The notes under the pieces are model-generated. The model was given only the letters and a program-made list of their open reading frames with translations, was not told the origin of the DNA and did not search any database. From assembly GCF_041549525.1 (NCBI RefSeq), contig NZ_CP157456.1, forward strand, positions 3,162,001 to 3,226,000: a DNA stretch of 64,000 nucleotides. Direction: 5' to 3'. How positions within the stretch are numbered: position 1 is the first letter of the stretch; the number at the start of each line of letters is the position of its first letter. The position numbers and the translations under genes are program-made. The stretch is from Paenarthrobacter aurescens. GTDB taxonomy: Bacteria; Actinomycetota; Actinomycetes; Actinomycetales; Micrococcaceae. Shown in pieces: positions 27,936 to 35,811 of this stretch.

Positions 27936-29036
27936 CTAGTCAGGAGAGGAGCCGGGGTCGAAGCACACCGGCTTTGGATGTTGTACATCGCCGGCCGTTG
28001 CAAGGCCGGGAAGAGCGTCGACGGGAATGATCAAGGCGCCCTGCAGGAATGCTGCTGCGGGGCTGGGTGGACCGTTTTGGGAGTTCCCGGATCCGGCACC
28101 CGTCAGGCTACCGGGCACTGCTGCGGGGTCGGACGGAAGGTCTGCAGGTGTGGCGGGATCGGCGGGTGAGGAGGCGCCGCCGAGCACCGCGGTGATCCCC
28201 GTGGGACCGAAGTTTCGGGCCGGATTCAGGAGCGCTGATACACCGGCGTTCACCCCTGGCGGAGTGGCGCGGGACTGAAGCTCGGGAACTGTTGCGTCCG
28301 TGGAATGTACGACGCCGGTAGTCGCCGCAGTGCCAGCGTTCGCCGTCGCGCTGTCAACAGCAGCGTCGGTTCCGGTCACGCTGGGGGCCTCAACCGCGGG
28401 TGTTGTGACCGACGGTGCAAGCACCGGCGGAACTACCTCTGGCGCGACTGGAGGAACAACAGTTGGCGGAACCACCAGCGGTGGAGCCACCACCGGCGGA
28501 ACGAGTGGTTCGACGGGTTCCAGCACGGTGTCCACTACGCCAACAATGGGATCCACAACCGGGGTTACCACGTTGGTAATGGGCTCGAGCCGGGCCGGTT
28601 CCAAAACTTGATTTACCGGCGGCACAACCACATTGACGGTGTGGTCCACGGTGTTGGTGACAGGAGCCACCACCGTGTTCACCACAGTCCCTGCCGTGTC
28701 CGGCGGAACCACCGTGTTCACCACCGGAACAGCTGAAACCACCTGATCAACGGTGCCGCCAACGTGTTCCACCAGGGGTGTCACTGTGGGCACGTGCACG
28801 CTGATCTGGTTGGTGGGTACCAGCCCTTTAACCACATTGGGCAGGGGCACGTTCGGCACCGGAATATTTACCGATGTTGAAGACGTGACACTGCCCAAAA
28901 GGTGGTTTTCGGTGGTTCCGGTTTCTGCACTCGCGGCTGTAGCGGAGAGTGCCATCCAGATTGCGGTTCCGGCGCCCGCGACCATGACAGAGCGGAGAAT
29001 GCTGGCAGCACGCGGAAACACGCGTGAACCCTTCAT
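27936..29036 (-). CDS. secreted valine/proline-rich protein of unknown function
   Basis: A 366-residue secreted protein starting at ATG 29036 (GGGGGTGT before it; an in-frame ATG at 29078 adds 14 residues). A Sec signal peptide ends near ASAE (about residue 38). The body has imperfect valine-rich strands such as VNIPVPNVPLPNVV, a VVPP-rich region (about 120-220) and an alanine/threonine-rich tail. There is no sorting signal or lipobox, so it is probably released or held by its neighbour. It lies 98 bp upstream of the chaplin-like protein on the same strand. I do not recognise the family. Confidence 0.7.
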   Translation of the reverse strand: MKGSRVFPRAASILRSVMVAGAGTAIWMALSATAASAETGTTENHLLGSVTSSTSVNIPVPNVPLPNVVKGLVPTNQISVHVPTVTPLVEHVGGTVDQVVSAVPVVNTVVPPDTAGTVVNTVVAPVTNTVDHTVNVVVPPVNQVLEPARLEPITNVVTPVVDPIVGVVDTVLEPVEPLVPPVVAPPLVVPPTVVPPVAPEVVPPVLAPSVTTPAVEAPSVTGTDAAVDSATANAGTAATTGVVHSTDATVPELQSRATPPGVNAGVSALLNPARNFGPTGITAVLGGASSPADPATPADLPSDPAAVPGSLTGAGSGNSQNGPPSPAAAFLQGALIIPVDALPGLATAGDVQHPKPVCFDPGSSPD

Positions 29037-29150
29037 CTCGACACCCCCAGGTAGTCGCGAACCATCGGTCGCCTTCATCCTAGGACGGCATCACGCGGTT
29101 AGTCCATGGCTGGGAGTAAACAAAATGACAAATTTGTAAGGAACCTTGTT

Positions 29151-30041
29151 TTACGAGGGATAAAAGCCGGTCTTATCCGGCCCAAAGTCCGGAGTGCCTA
29201 ATGAAGGACGCCCGTGGGCGTTGGTTTCCTGGAGCCTCTTGATAAACCAGCGGGATTGTTCCGGCCCGTAAGGCAGAACAGGAATGGCCTTTGTGGCATC
29301 GGAAGGCATATCGCGAATGGACTGCGTTGCCTGCCTGACCGCCGTGCTCATGGTGTCAGCCATGGTCTTGACGAATTGATCGCTGACGGGTTCGCCGTGC
29401 CCGGGGACCAGGTATTCGTAGCGGTGGCGCAGTGCGGAAATGTGCCGCAGGGCATCCGCCCATTCCTCCGGATACGAGTCCTCGAATGACGGGTGAGCGC
29501 CCTGTTCCACGAGGTCGCCTACAAACAGGGTGGAGCTGGTGCCCACCAGGAGGTCGCCGTCCGTGTGTGCCCGGCCCAGGTAGAACAGCGTGGCGGTGAT
29601 GCCGCCGAGGTCAACCAGGACAGGCTGATCGTGGACCAGGGCATTGGGGACAACGACGTCGACGGCGTCGCCCTCCCCCGCTGCCATCTCAGGTTCGTTG
29701 GTGGCCACGAAGCGTCGCTGAGTGTCTGCGTCGCGTTCGATAGTGGCAGCACAGTTGGCGTGCGCCCAAAACTCCGTGACGCCGTCGTCGGCAAATACTG
29801 CGTTCCCAAAGAAGTGGTCGTAGTGGGCGTGGGTGTTCACCACCACCAGCGGAAGCTGGGTCTTTTCGCGAACGGCAGCGAGGATCTCCCGGCCCTGGCG
29901 CGGGCCGCAGCCGGTGTCGATGACCATGGCGAGCTCTGAGCCCACCACAAGCCCGGTGTTGAGTAACGATCCCTCGGTTTTCAAGACGTAGTTGTCCGGT
30001 CCGAGTTCTAGCCAAGCTGACAATTCGTGCTCCGTATCCAC
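29151..30041 (-). CDS. metallo-beta-lactamase-fold hydrolase
   Basis: A 296-residue soluble metalloenzyme. The zinc motif HAHYDH is at residues 71-76, with further ligands in GRAHTDGDL and VPGHGEP. The fold covers glyoxalase II, lactonases, and quorum-quenching and arylsulfatase-type hydrolases, so the substrate cannot be fixed. There is no signal peptide. It lies downstream of the protease on the same strand but is separated from it by a strong terminator. Confidence 0.88.
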   Translation of the reverse strand: MDTEHELSAWLELGPDNYVLKTEGSLLNTGLVVGSELAMVIDTGCGPRQGREILAAVREKTQLPLVVVNTHAHYDHFFGNAVFADDGVTEFWAHANCAATIERDADTQRRFVATNEPEMAAGEGDAVDVVVPNALVHDQPVLVDLGGITATLFYLGRAHTDGDLLVGTSSTLFVGDLVEQGAHPSFEDSYPEEWADALRHISALRHRYEYLVPGHGEPVSDQFVKTMADTMSTAVRQATQSIRDMPSDATKAIPVLPYGPEQSRWFIKRLQETNAHGRPSLGTPDFGPDKTGFYPS

Positions 30042-30110
30042 TGCAATCCGGCGATGTTCAGGCCTCTACTCTACCCACCGAACCCGTGCGGATGCTGGAA
30101 GGAAACGGAA

Positions 30111-30143
30111 ACGGCCCGGAAGCAATCAATGCTTCCGGGCCGT
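30111..30143 (-). terminator. terminator of the subtilase gene
   Basis: ACGGCCCGGAAGCA and TGCTTCCGGGCCGT form a perfect 14-bp stem with a 5-nt loop, 11 bp after the protease stop. Confidence 0.8.
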
Positions 30144-30154
30144 GTCATCAAGTG

Positions 30155-32377
30155 TTACAGGAAGGCGTTCATGGTGTTCCAGCCGACGCCAACCTGCTCG
30201 GAGTACAGCCACCAGCTGTAGCCGTTGCCGGCATACAGGACCAGTTCGCCGCTGCTGGTGCGCCCAAGAACGTCCACTTTGCCGTCGCCGTCAAAGTCGC
30301 CTGGCGCTTCAATGGCGTTGAAGATGTTCCAACCGGCACCCACCTGGCTGGCCGCAAGCCAGCCACCGGATCCGTTGCCCGGGTAGAGCAGCAGGGCTCC
30401 AGATCCGTTGCGGGCAATGACGTCAGCTTTGCCGTCGCCGTTGAAGTCTCCAACGCCGTCGATAGCTGTCATCACGTTCCAGCCGGCACCGATCTGGCGG
30501 GGCTGCAGCCAACCGCCGGTGCCGTTGCCGGGGTAAAGCCACAGAACGCCGTTGCCGTCACGGCCAATGACATCAGCAGTGGCATCGCCGTTGAAATCAC
30601 CTGTGGACTTGATGGAGGTCATCACGTTCCAGCCGGCACCGATCTGGGTGCGTCCCAACAAGCCACCCCAGCCGTTGCCTGGGTACAGCCACAAAACGCC
30701 GTTGCCATCGCGGGCAATAACGTCCGCATAGCCGTCTCCGTTGAAGTCGCCGGGGGCTTCGACGGCGGTCATCATGTTCCAGCCGACGCCGATTTGGGTG
30801 CGGCCGCCCCTCCAGTTGCCGTAGCCGGTGCCCTTGTAGAGCCACAAAGCGCCATTGGAATCGCGGGCAACCACATCGCTGGTGCCATCACCATTGAAAT
30901 CGGTGAGCTTTTGGTGCGGCGCGGGAAGTGGAGCGGCACCACCGAACTTCTTCAGCGCCGTGGTGGCGTCAACCAAACCCGCACCGCAGCCGGCGGCGCA
31001 ACCGGCCGGAAGTGGCCGGGCCGATTCCTTGAGCTGCTGCTCCAGCAACTGGGGAGTCAGCGTGTTGCCTTCAGCGGCGAAGAGGAGAGCCGCGATTCCT
31101 GCCACATGGGGAGAAGCCATGGAGGTGCCCTGCATAAACGCGAACGCGGGCTCTTCCTGGGTGGTGGTTCCGTAGTTCAACGTGGACAAGATGCCATGGG
31201 TGACGTCATTTGTCATGTCGCCGCCGGGCGCTGTTATGTCGATGGCGGTTCCGTAGTTGGAGTACGGTGCCCGCGCACCGGCCTTGGTGCTTGCCCCCAC
31301 GTTGATGACGTTCTCGCAGTTGCCGGGGCTGACGTCCGATGCAGGGCGGTTGGAGTTACCGGCGGAGACCACTACTGCCGCGCCTGCGTTGTAGGCGAAG
31401 TTGATGGCGTTTTGGTACGTGGCGGAGCAGGTTGCCACGCCGCCGAGGCTGACGTTGATCACCTTTGCCGGGTTGGGGTTGACGGGAAGGTCGGTCACCA
31501 CGCCGCCCGCGGCCCACACGATTGAGTCAGCGATGTCCGAGGTGTACCCGCCACAAACGCCCAACGCCCGCACCGGGAGAATCTTGGACTTCGGCGCAAC
31601 ACCGCTGATGCCAATGTTGTTGTTTCCCACTGCGGCTACGATTCCCGCAACGTGGGTTCCGTGCCAGGAGGAACTTTCGGCGGGGCTGCCGGCCTCGCAT
31701 TCTTCGGCAGGGACCCAGTCGCCCTGGTCAGTGGGGTCCGGATCGCGGCCGGTTCCGTCCCGCGCGTCAGCTGCGCTGGAGATCATGTCATATCCAGGCA
31801 ACACATTCGCGCTGAGCTCGGGGTGGTTGGTGATGCCCGTGTCAACAACGGCCACCACCACGCCTTCGCCCTGGTTGTAGTTCCAGGCGCTGGGGGTGCG
31901 GACGCCGGAGAAGTTATCCCACAGGTTCCACTGCTCCGTGTAGCCGTAGTCTTTCGAATGAGCTGTGGGGTGCATGATGGCGTCGGGCTCAGCGTAGGCA
32001 ACTGCGGGGTCAGCGCGAAGCGTCTCCACAAAAAGCTTGGCTTCGGAGGGCGTGAGTGCTTCGTCGAGCTTGATGACGTGGCCGCCCGTGGCGTTCACGC
32101 TAGCGCTTTCTGCCGAGACTCCGAGCTTGGTTGCTGCCTGGTCTGCCGCATTCTCTGCCTTCACCGCGGCCGCCTGTGCAGCGTTGTCGCGGATACCAAC
32201 AATGAACTGGTCCGTAGCCGTCTCGGGTGTGGGCTGCAGCGCCTGCGGGGTGCTGGGCACGATGTCGTTGAGATCGGCGGCGGCTGCAGGCTGAACAGCC
32301 AGACCCCCGCTGATAAGAAGTGTGGTTACTGCTATGCCAATGGAACTCAGCGGGCGCAGTCGGAGGTTTTTCACCAT
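30155..32377 (-). CDS. secreted S8 (subtilisin-like) serine protease with FG-GAP-type repeats
   Basis: A 740-residue exported protease. A signal peptide (about 1-33) and an inhibitor-like propeptide (about 50-135) come first. The catalytic domain has Asp179 (VVDTG), His239 (SSWHGTHVAG), oxyanion Asn341 (SAGNSN) and Ser419 (GTSMASPHVAG). The C-terminal 250 residues hold about five repeats built on DFNGDGxxDVxxRD-type metal-binding motifs separated by LWLYPGNG strands, a beta-propeller of the FG-GAP/VCBS kind. Such domains usually bind ligands or calcium. The gene is monocistronic. Confidence 0.93.
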   Translation of the reverse strand: MVKNLRLRPLSSIGIAVTTLLISGGLAVQPAAAADLNDIVPSTPQALQPTPETATDQFIVGIRDNAAQAAAVKAENAADQAATKLGVSAESASVNATGGHVIKLDEALTPSEAKLFVETLRADPAVAYAEPDAIMHPTAHSKDYGYTEQWNLWDNFSGVRTPSAWNYNQGEGVVVAVVDTGITNHPELSANVLPGYDMISSAADARDGTGRDPDPTDQGDWVPAEECEAGSPAESSSWHGTHVAGIVAAVGNNNIGISGVAPKSKILPVRALGVCGGYTSDIADSIVWAAGGVVTDLPVNPNPAKVINVSLGGVATCSATYQNAINFAYNAGAAVVVSAGNSNRPASDVSPGNCENVINVGASTKAGARAPYSNYGTAIDITAPGGDMTNDVTHGILSTLNYGTTTQEEPAFAFMQGTSMASPHVAGIAALLFAAEGNTLTPQLLEQQLKESARPLPAGCAAGCGAGLVDATTALKKFGGAAPLPAPHQKLTDFNGDGTSDVVARDSNGALWLYKGTGYGNWRGGRTQIGVGWNMMTAVEAPGDFNGDGYADVIARDGNGVLWLYPGNGWGGLLGRTQIGAGWNVMTSIKSTGDFNGDATADVIGRDGNGVLWLYPGNGTGGWLQPRQIGAGWNVMTAIDGVGDFNGDGKADVIARNGSGALLLYPGNGSGGWLAASQVGAGWNIFNAIEAPGDFDGDGKVDVLGRTSSGELVLYAGNGYSWWLYSEQVGVGWNTMNAFL

Positions 32378-32544
32378 ATGCGGTCATCCTAGGGAAAGCG
32401 CGAGCAGCCTCAGTACGGCGGATCGCGGGCAACTGGAGACCACCAGCTGACCCCCAGGAAATTGTAAGCTGACTCTCGCCTGGAACGGGTACACAACGTG
32501 TTTGTGACATTTTGGACCGGCTGAACGCGGGGAGTGTCGATGCG

Positions 32545-32757
32545 TCAGACGCGGCCTTTGATGATCGCGGCGATCAGTTCTTTGCTGCAGCCCACGGCAG
32601 CAGCCAAGGCACCATAGGACCACCGTTGGGGATCTTCCTGGCGGGCACGGCGTATAAAAGCATCCCGCTGCTGCCGATGCCTTTCCGCGAGCGCAAGGGC
32701 ATCGGCAGCGCGGCGGTGATGCTCGCGAGCCTGTTGAATGCTTGAGTCAGATGACAC
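32545..32757 (-). CDS. 70-residue helix-turn-helix-like protein overlapping the TROVE gene
   Basis: A small charged protein. The first half is a long basic helix (REHHRRAADALALAERHRQQ, about 11-30). The second half reads WSYGALAAAVGCSKELIAA, which fits a helix-turn-helix. Its ATG lies upstream of the TROVE stop, an 11-bp overlap, so the two are translationally coupled. Functionally related roles are therefore likely: an operon regulator or an RNA-binding partner are both possible. No family is recognised. Confidence 0.75.
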   Translation of the reverse strand: MSSDSSIQQAREHHRRAADALALAERHRQQRDAFIRRARQEDPQRWSYGALAAAVGCSKELIAAIIKGRV

Positions 32758-34375
32758 GGGCCGAAAAGTCGTTCAACAAAGTGGGCAATGATGCGTCGAA
32801 ACCAGCAATGTCCAGCATGCCCGGGTCAGCAGGATCGGCAATGCTGAAGTCCGTGGACGTCAGTCCAACCACAGCCAGCCGGGCATCTATTCCTGACCAA
32901 TCCCGGTACCTGCGCAAGGCCTCATGCGGGTGAATGCGGCCTGCCCAGGTCTCGTTGTCGGTGTAGATGACGAATGTGTCCACCTTTACCTTGTTTGCCG
33001 TAGCCCACAACATCGGCAGCGCACAGTCCGTCCCGCCGAAAGGCAACCCGGAGATTGTGCCCAGCACGTCATCCAGCCTCTGCCGGGGTGAGATTGGCAA
33101 CGGCGAGATTCCGTCCATTGCCACCTTGCGCTGGAACAAACCCGTCCTGACGGCGCCCGAGTTGGACGTGAAGCCGAGGGTAGTGGTTTTGGGCTCCGTT
33201 GCAGCCGTGACCAAAGCCATCGCAGCCGAGACTTCCCGGGCCGTGATGGGCAAACCCGAAACGGGCATGGTCATGGAACCGGATACGTCCAGTGCGAGCA
33301 GAGTCCGCTTGTTGGCGGGCGTCACTGTTGCAAAGGAAGCGTAGAAGGCAGCATCCAGAGCATCCACCACCTGACTTACGGGTTCCCACGAGGACTTTCC
33401 GCGTGCGGAAGTGCCGGAAGCGTAGGTCCGCGCAGCCACCAGGACGTTGACCGGGTGCACCCTGGCCTTCTGCAGCCTGGTGCTGTCCGTGAGCTGGCGA
33501 GTGACGGCGTCGAGCGTTTCCGACATCGGCGCGAGCAGGCCAAGGCGCGTCAGCCGGGGCAGCTGCCGCATGAGTGCCGTCTGCGGGATGCCGTTGTCCA
33601 GGAGCTTTGACCAGACAGCGGGTTCCCGAAGGGCAGCATTGGGCAGCATTTCCCACGACAACTGCTGGTAGTCCTCCAAGAGGGCAACCCATTCAGCGGG
33701 CGTGGTGGCAGCCTGCACCTTCTCGAATCCCTCAATGAGCTGCGGCCCCTCAGTGCCGCGGCCACAGATCCAATCGAAGAGCTGCTTGCGCTTGGCTTCA
33801 GTTGTAGAGGGGTGTGCGAGGCGCAGAAGATCCTTGTGCGCCCAGCCGCCACGCTGCCTGTACTTCACAGCCTGGTAAGCCACCTCGTCCACTGGCTTGG
33901 AAACGTACCAGTCAGCAACTGCGCGGCGCAGACCACGGCCCCAACCACGGAACTGCTCAACGTAACCGGCAAAGAGGAACAAGTGCGTTCCGGTGCGCGC
34001 CACCTTGGGCAGCGCTGTCAGCGCGGCCTGCCGTCCGTCCAGGTCACCCAGAGCCGCGGCGGCGGCCAGGCAGAACAGCGCAGGGTTGTTCCGCGGCGCG
34101 CGCCCGGCATCGGAAATCGCGAGGACTTCGTTCACGAGTTCGGTGGTCCTTTCACGGGCCCACCCGAGTACGACGTCGGCGTTTTCCACCGTTAGCGCGT
34201 GTTCGGAGCTGTAGTACGTGCCGCCGTCGGTACCGAGCACCAGAAAGCGGCGCAGGCGTTCCAAAGGCGCCACAGTGAAGGCATGACCGCCAGCGTTGTT
34301 GGGAACCTGGCGGGAATCGGAGGGCTGCGACTGGGGCGTAGCCCGTAGGTTAATTGCGCTTAGTGCATCGGCCAC
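32747..34375 (-). CDS. TROVE domain protein (bacterial Ro60/Rsr homologue)
   Basis: RNA-binding ring protein of the Ro60 family, 543 residues. I chose GTG 34375, since GGGAGG lies 6 nt before it; the longer frame to 34435 would be read through the Y RNA. HEAT-like TROVE repeats fill residues 40-340, with the highly conserved YRQRGGWAHKDLLRLAHP (about 172-189). A von Willebrand A domain follows, with MIDAS motif DVSGSM (Asp363), a GGTD threonine and YTDNETW. Known homologues bind Y RNAs and misfolded RNA and work with exonucleases under stress. The gene is directly preceded by a Y-like RNA and overlaps a small HTH-like gene. Confidence 0.95.
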   Translation of the reverse strand: MADALSAINLRATPQSQPSDSRQVPNNAGGHAFTVAPLERLRRFLVLGTDGGTYYSSEHALTVENADVVLGWARERTTELVNEVLAISDAGRAPRNNPALFCLAAAAALGDLDGRQAALTALPKVARTGTHLFLFAGYVEQFRGWGRGLRRAVADWYVSKPVDEVAYQAVKYRQRGGWAHKDLLRLAHPSTTEAKRKQLFDWICGRGTEGPQLIEGFEKVQAATTPAEWVALLEDYQQLSWEMLPNAALREPAVWSKLLDNGIPQTALMRQLPRLTRLGLLAPMSETLDAVTRQLTDSTRLQKARVHPVNVLVAARTYASGTSARGKSSWEPVSQVVDALDAAFYASFATVTPANKRTLLALDVSGSMTMPVSGLPITAREVSAAMALVTAATEPKTTTLGFTSNSGAVRTGLFQRKVAMDGISPLPISPRQRLDDVLGTISGLPFGGTDCALPMLWATANKVKVDTFVIYTDNETWAGRIHPHEALRRYRDWSGIDARLAVVGLTSTDFSIADPADPGMLDIAGFDASLPTLLNDFSARVI

Positions 34376-34392
34376 AGTGGTCCTCCCATAAG

Positions 34393-34545
34393 TGAAAGTG
34401 GCGGCGGGCGTGTTTGTGAGGTCCGGGATGCCCAATGCTCTACCAATATGAGCTACCGGAGCGTACTCCGGGCGGGATTCGAACCCGCCACCTTTGGGTC
34501 CTTAACAGAGGTAACCGGATCTCTCCGGCCCGCCGCCACTTTCAG
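34393..34545 (-). ncRNA. Y RNA (YrlA type) with circularly permuted tRNA-like domain
   Basis: Basis is direct folding of the sequence. The ends pair as a 17-bp perfect stem (34544-34528 with 34409-34393; TGAAAGTGGCGGCGGGC). Above it lies every tRNA element except the anticodon loop, in permuted order. These are anticodon-stem half CCCAA, 5-nt variable loop AGGTG, T arm GCGGG-TTCGAAT-CCCGC, acceptor stem CCGGAG/CTCCGG closed by a TACG tetraloop, the linker TA (positions 8-9), D arm GCTC-ATATTGGTA-GAGC with GG and flanking A residues, one base, and TTGGG pairing with CCCAA. A GAGA-capped hairpin (CCGGA/TCCGG) sits near the base. YrlA RNAs next to Ro60 genes are known to mimic tRNAs. The 3' stem arm ends 6 nt before the TROVE ribosome-binding site. 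Confidence 0.9.
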
Positions 34546-34570
34546 TTTCGTGTGCGTGGACGTATTTGAT

Positions 34571-34657
34571 AACCGTCGGATCATCTCTTGCCGCCCCGAT
34601 AACTCAAAGCAGCAAGGGCAGGGATCGAACCTGCTTTATACCAAGTAACCGACGGTT
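34571..34657 (-). ncRNA. second, shorter Y-like RNA candidate
   Basis: A closing stem AACCGTCGG / CCGACGGTT (9 bp) surrounds a perfect T arm, GCAGG-TTCGATC-CCTGC. A hairpin follows with arms CTTGCTGC and GCGGCAAG (one G-U pair) and a 14-nt loop. The D arm is not clearly present, so tRNA mimicry is only partial. It lies 25 nt upstream of the first Y RNA on the same strand and may be transcribed with it. Confidence 0.6.
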
Positions 34658-34680
34658 TTCGGCCCACTCACTATTTAGGA

Positions 34681-34718
34681 GTGTAATGCATTACACCCCC
34701 TACGCGAAAGGGTGTAAT
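34681..34718. promoter_or_regulatory. operator-like palindromes upstream of the Y RNA/TROVE unit
   Basis: GTGTAATGCATTACAC (34681-34696) is a perfect 16-bp palindrome. A third half-site, GGTGTAAT, at 34711-34718 forms a second dyad with ATTACACC (stem of 9 bp). On the minus strand it is followed by TCCTAAATAGT, a possible -10 region. It may also end transcripts from the DUF4177 gene. The binding protein is not known. Confidence 0.55.
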
Positions 34719-34736
34719 CCGAAAGTTTGGAAGGGC

Positions 34737-34949
34737 TTAGCCGACCCGCTCAAACACCATGGTGGCCTGGATCCGATCGCCCCCGCCGATCACGCCCTTG
34801 CTCCCACTACTGGCCGTGGTGATGGTGTGCAGCCGGTAACCTTTGGCGGCTTGATCGTTGATGGCCTTTTCCAGGGAGGGAAGATTCCCCGATCCGGCGC
34901 CCCACATCTTCTCTTTCAGGATCACTTGGAGAACAACGTACTGCTGCAT
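34737..34949 (-). CDS. DUF4177-like small protein
   Basis: A 70-residue protein starting at MQQYVVLQVI (ATG 34949, AGGAAG upstream). It has the DUF4177 pattern of a beta strand, a helix ending LEKAINDQAAKGYRLHTI, and a final strand QATMVFER. Upstream residues in the longer frame are arginine-rich and not plausible. Function is unknown. It is transcribed toward the Y RNA operon and separated from it by the palindromic region. Confidence 0.75.
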   Translation of the reverse strand: MQQYVVLQVILKEKMWGAGSGNLPSLEKAINDQAAKGYRLHTITTASSGSKGVIGGGDRIQATMVFERVG

Positions 34950-34990
34950 TTGCGCCACTTCCTTCTGTTGCTGGACGGTTGCGTGCAAGG

Positions 34991-35119
34991 CTACTCGACG
35001 CCGACGGGTCCTCCATCGAGCTCGACGACTGCCACTCCGACAGGAACAAGCACGCCGTAAAAACCCCCAAAAAGCCACCGGCAAGCGGGCCAGAAAATCT
35101 GACCGCAATCCGTAAGCAT
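34991..35119 (-). CDS. possible 42-residue membrane peptide
   Basis: An open frame starting MLTDCGQIFWPACRW has one hydrophobic segment, GGFYGVLVPVGVAVVEL. It ends 42 bp before the DUF4177 gene on the same strand. Similar short membrane proteins precede DUF4177 genes in relatives to my recollection, but the ribosome-binding site is weak. Treat it as a candidate. Confidence 0.35.
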   Translation of the reverse strand: MLTDCGQIFWPACRWLFGGFYGVLVPVGVAVVELDGGPVGVE

Positions 35120-35186
35120 TCTGCGGTGGGTTCGGTAGCATCGAATGACTGAAAGCCATTTGTTGCCGAAATCGATGAGGACGATC

Positions 35187-35759
35187 ATGGGCAAAGTCGC
35201 TTGGGGTTTCACTTGTTCACTCGACGGCTTCATCGCGGGACCTGATCATGACATGAGCTGGCTGGCCGCTGCGGAGCCCCTGGCCGAGGGTGTCACTGAA
35301 CGCTTAGCCGGGGAAGTCGCAGTCATCATCGCAGGAAGAAACGGCTACGACGCAGCACAAGCCCAACGCAACGAGCGGGACGAGATGACGTCCGAGGCAT
35401 ACGGCGGGGCATGGTCAGGAACCGAGATCATCCTTACCCACCGACCCCACGAGATAGCCCACGATCCTTCGATCGTCGCGATGAACTGCGGAATTGTTGA
35501 GGCGATAGATCGCGCTCAACAGATCGCCGGTGACCGGAACATACAAATCATCAGCGCGGACATCGCCCGCCAGGCCCTCGAGCACAACCTCATCGATGAG
35601 CTGCAGGTCTTCGTCGCGCCGGTGTTCCTCGGTGATGGCATCCGGATCTTCGAGGTATCTGGCGGATACCGGTACGACTGGGAACTCGCAGAAACTTACG
35701 AGGGGGCCGAACGCAGCTTCGGCCGGACATATCGCCCAAGACGCCACCGCCCGAGCTAG
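35187..35759 (+). CDS. dihydrofolate reductase family (RibD C-terminal fold) protein
   Basis: A 190-residue NADPH-dependent reductase-fold protein. ATG 35187 follows GAGG by 6 nt. The family opening is VAWGFTCSLDGFIAGPDHDMSW; later motifs are VIIAGRNGY, IQIISADIARQALEHNLIDE and VFVAPVFLGDGIRIFE. These stand-alone proteins are distinct from true dihydrofolate reductase and mostly have unknown substrates. It is a single gene. Confidence 0.85.
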   Translation: MGKVAWGFTCSLDGFIAGPDHDMSWLAAAEPLAEGVTERLAGEVAVIIAGRNGYDAAQAQRNERDEMTSEAYGGAWSGTEIILTHRPHEIAHDPSIVAMNCGIVEAIDRAQQIAGDRNIQIISADIARQALEHNLIDELQVFVAPVFLGDGIRIFEVSGGYRYDWELAETYEGAERSFGRTYRPRRHRPS

Positions 35760-35811
35760 CGTTCAACGACCAACCTCGTAATTTCAGCGTTCATCGATTC
35801 AGCTGCCCGGA

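Noticed and set aside
30086..31525. 479-residue open frame opposite the protease
   Set aside because: The complementary strand encodes a complete subtilase with all catalytic residues; this frame is a high-GC shadow.
34430..34500. A normal tRNA gene on the minus strand
   Set aside because: T and D arms are present but in reversed order and with the acceptor ends joined by a tetraloop; there is no anticodon loop or free 3' end.
34448..34648. Plus-strand open frame containing RAGFEPATFG
   Set aside because: This peptide is the usual antisense reading of a tRNA T arm. It is the complement of the Y RNA, not a gene.
34991..35159. Frameshift joining the 42-residue peptide and the DUF4177 protein
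   Set aside because: The DUF4177 start has its own good ribosome-binding site and a full-length domain, so two separate genes are simpler.
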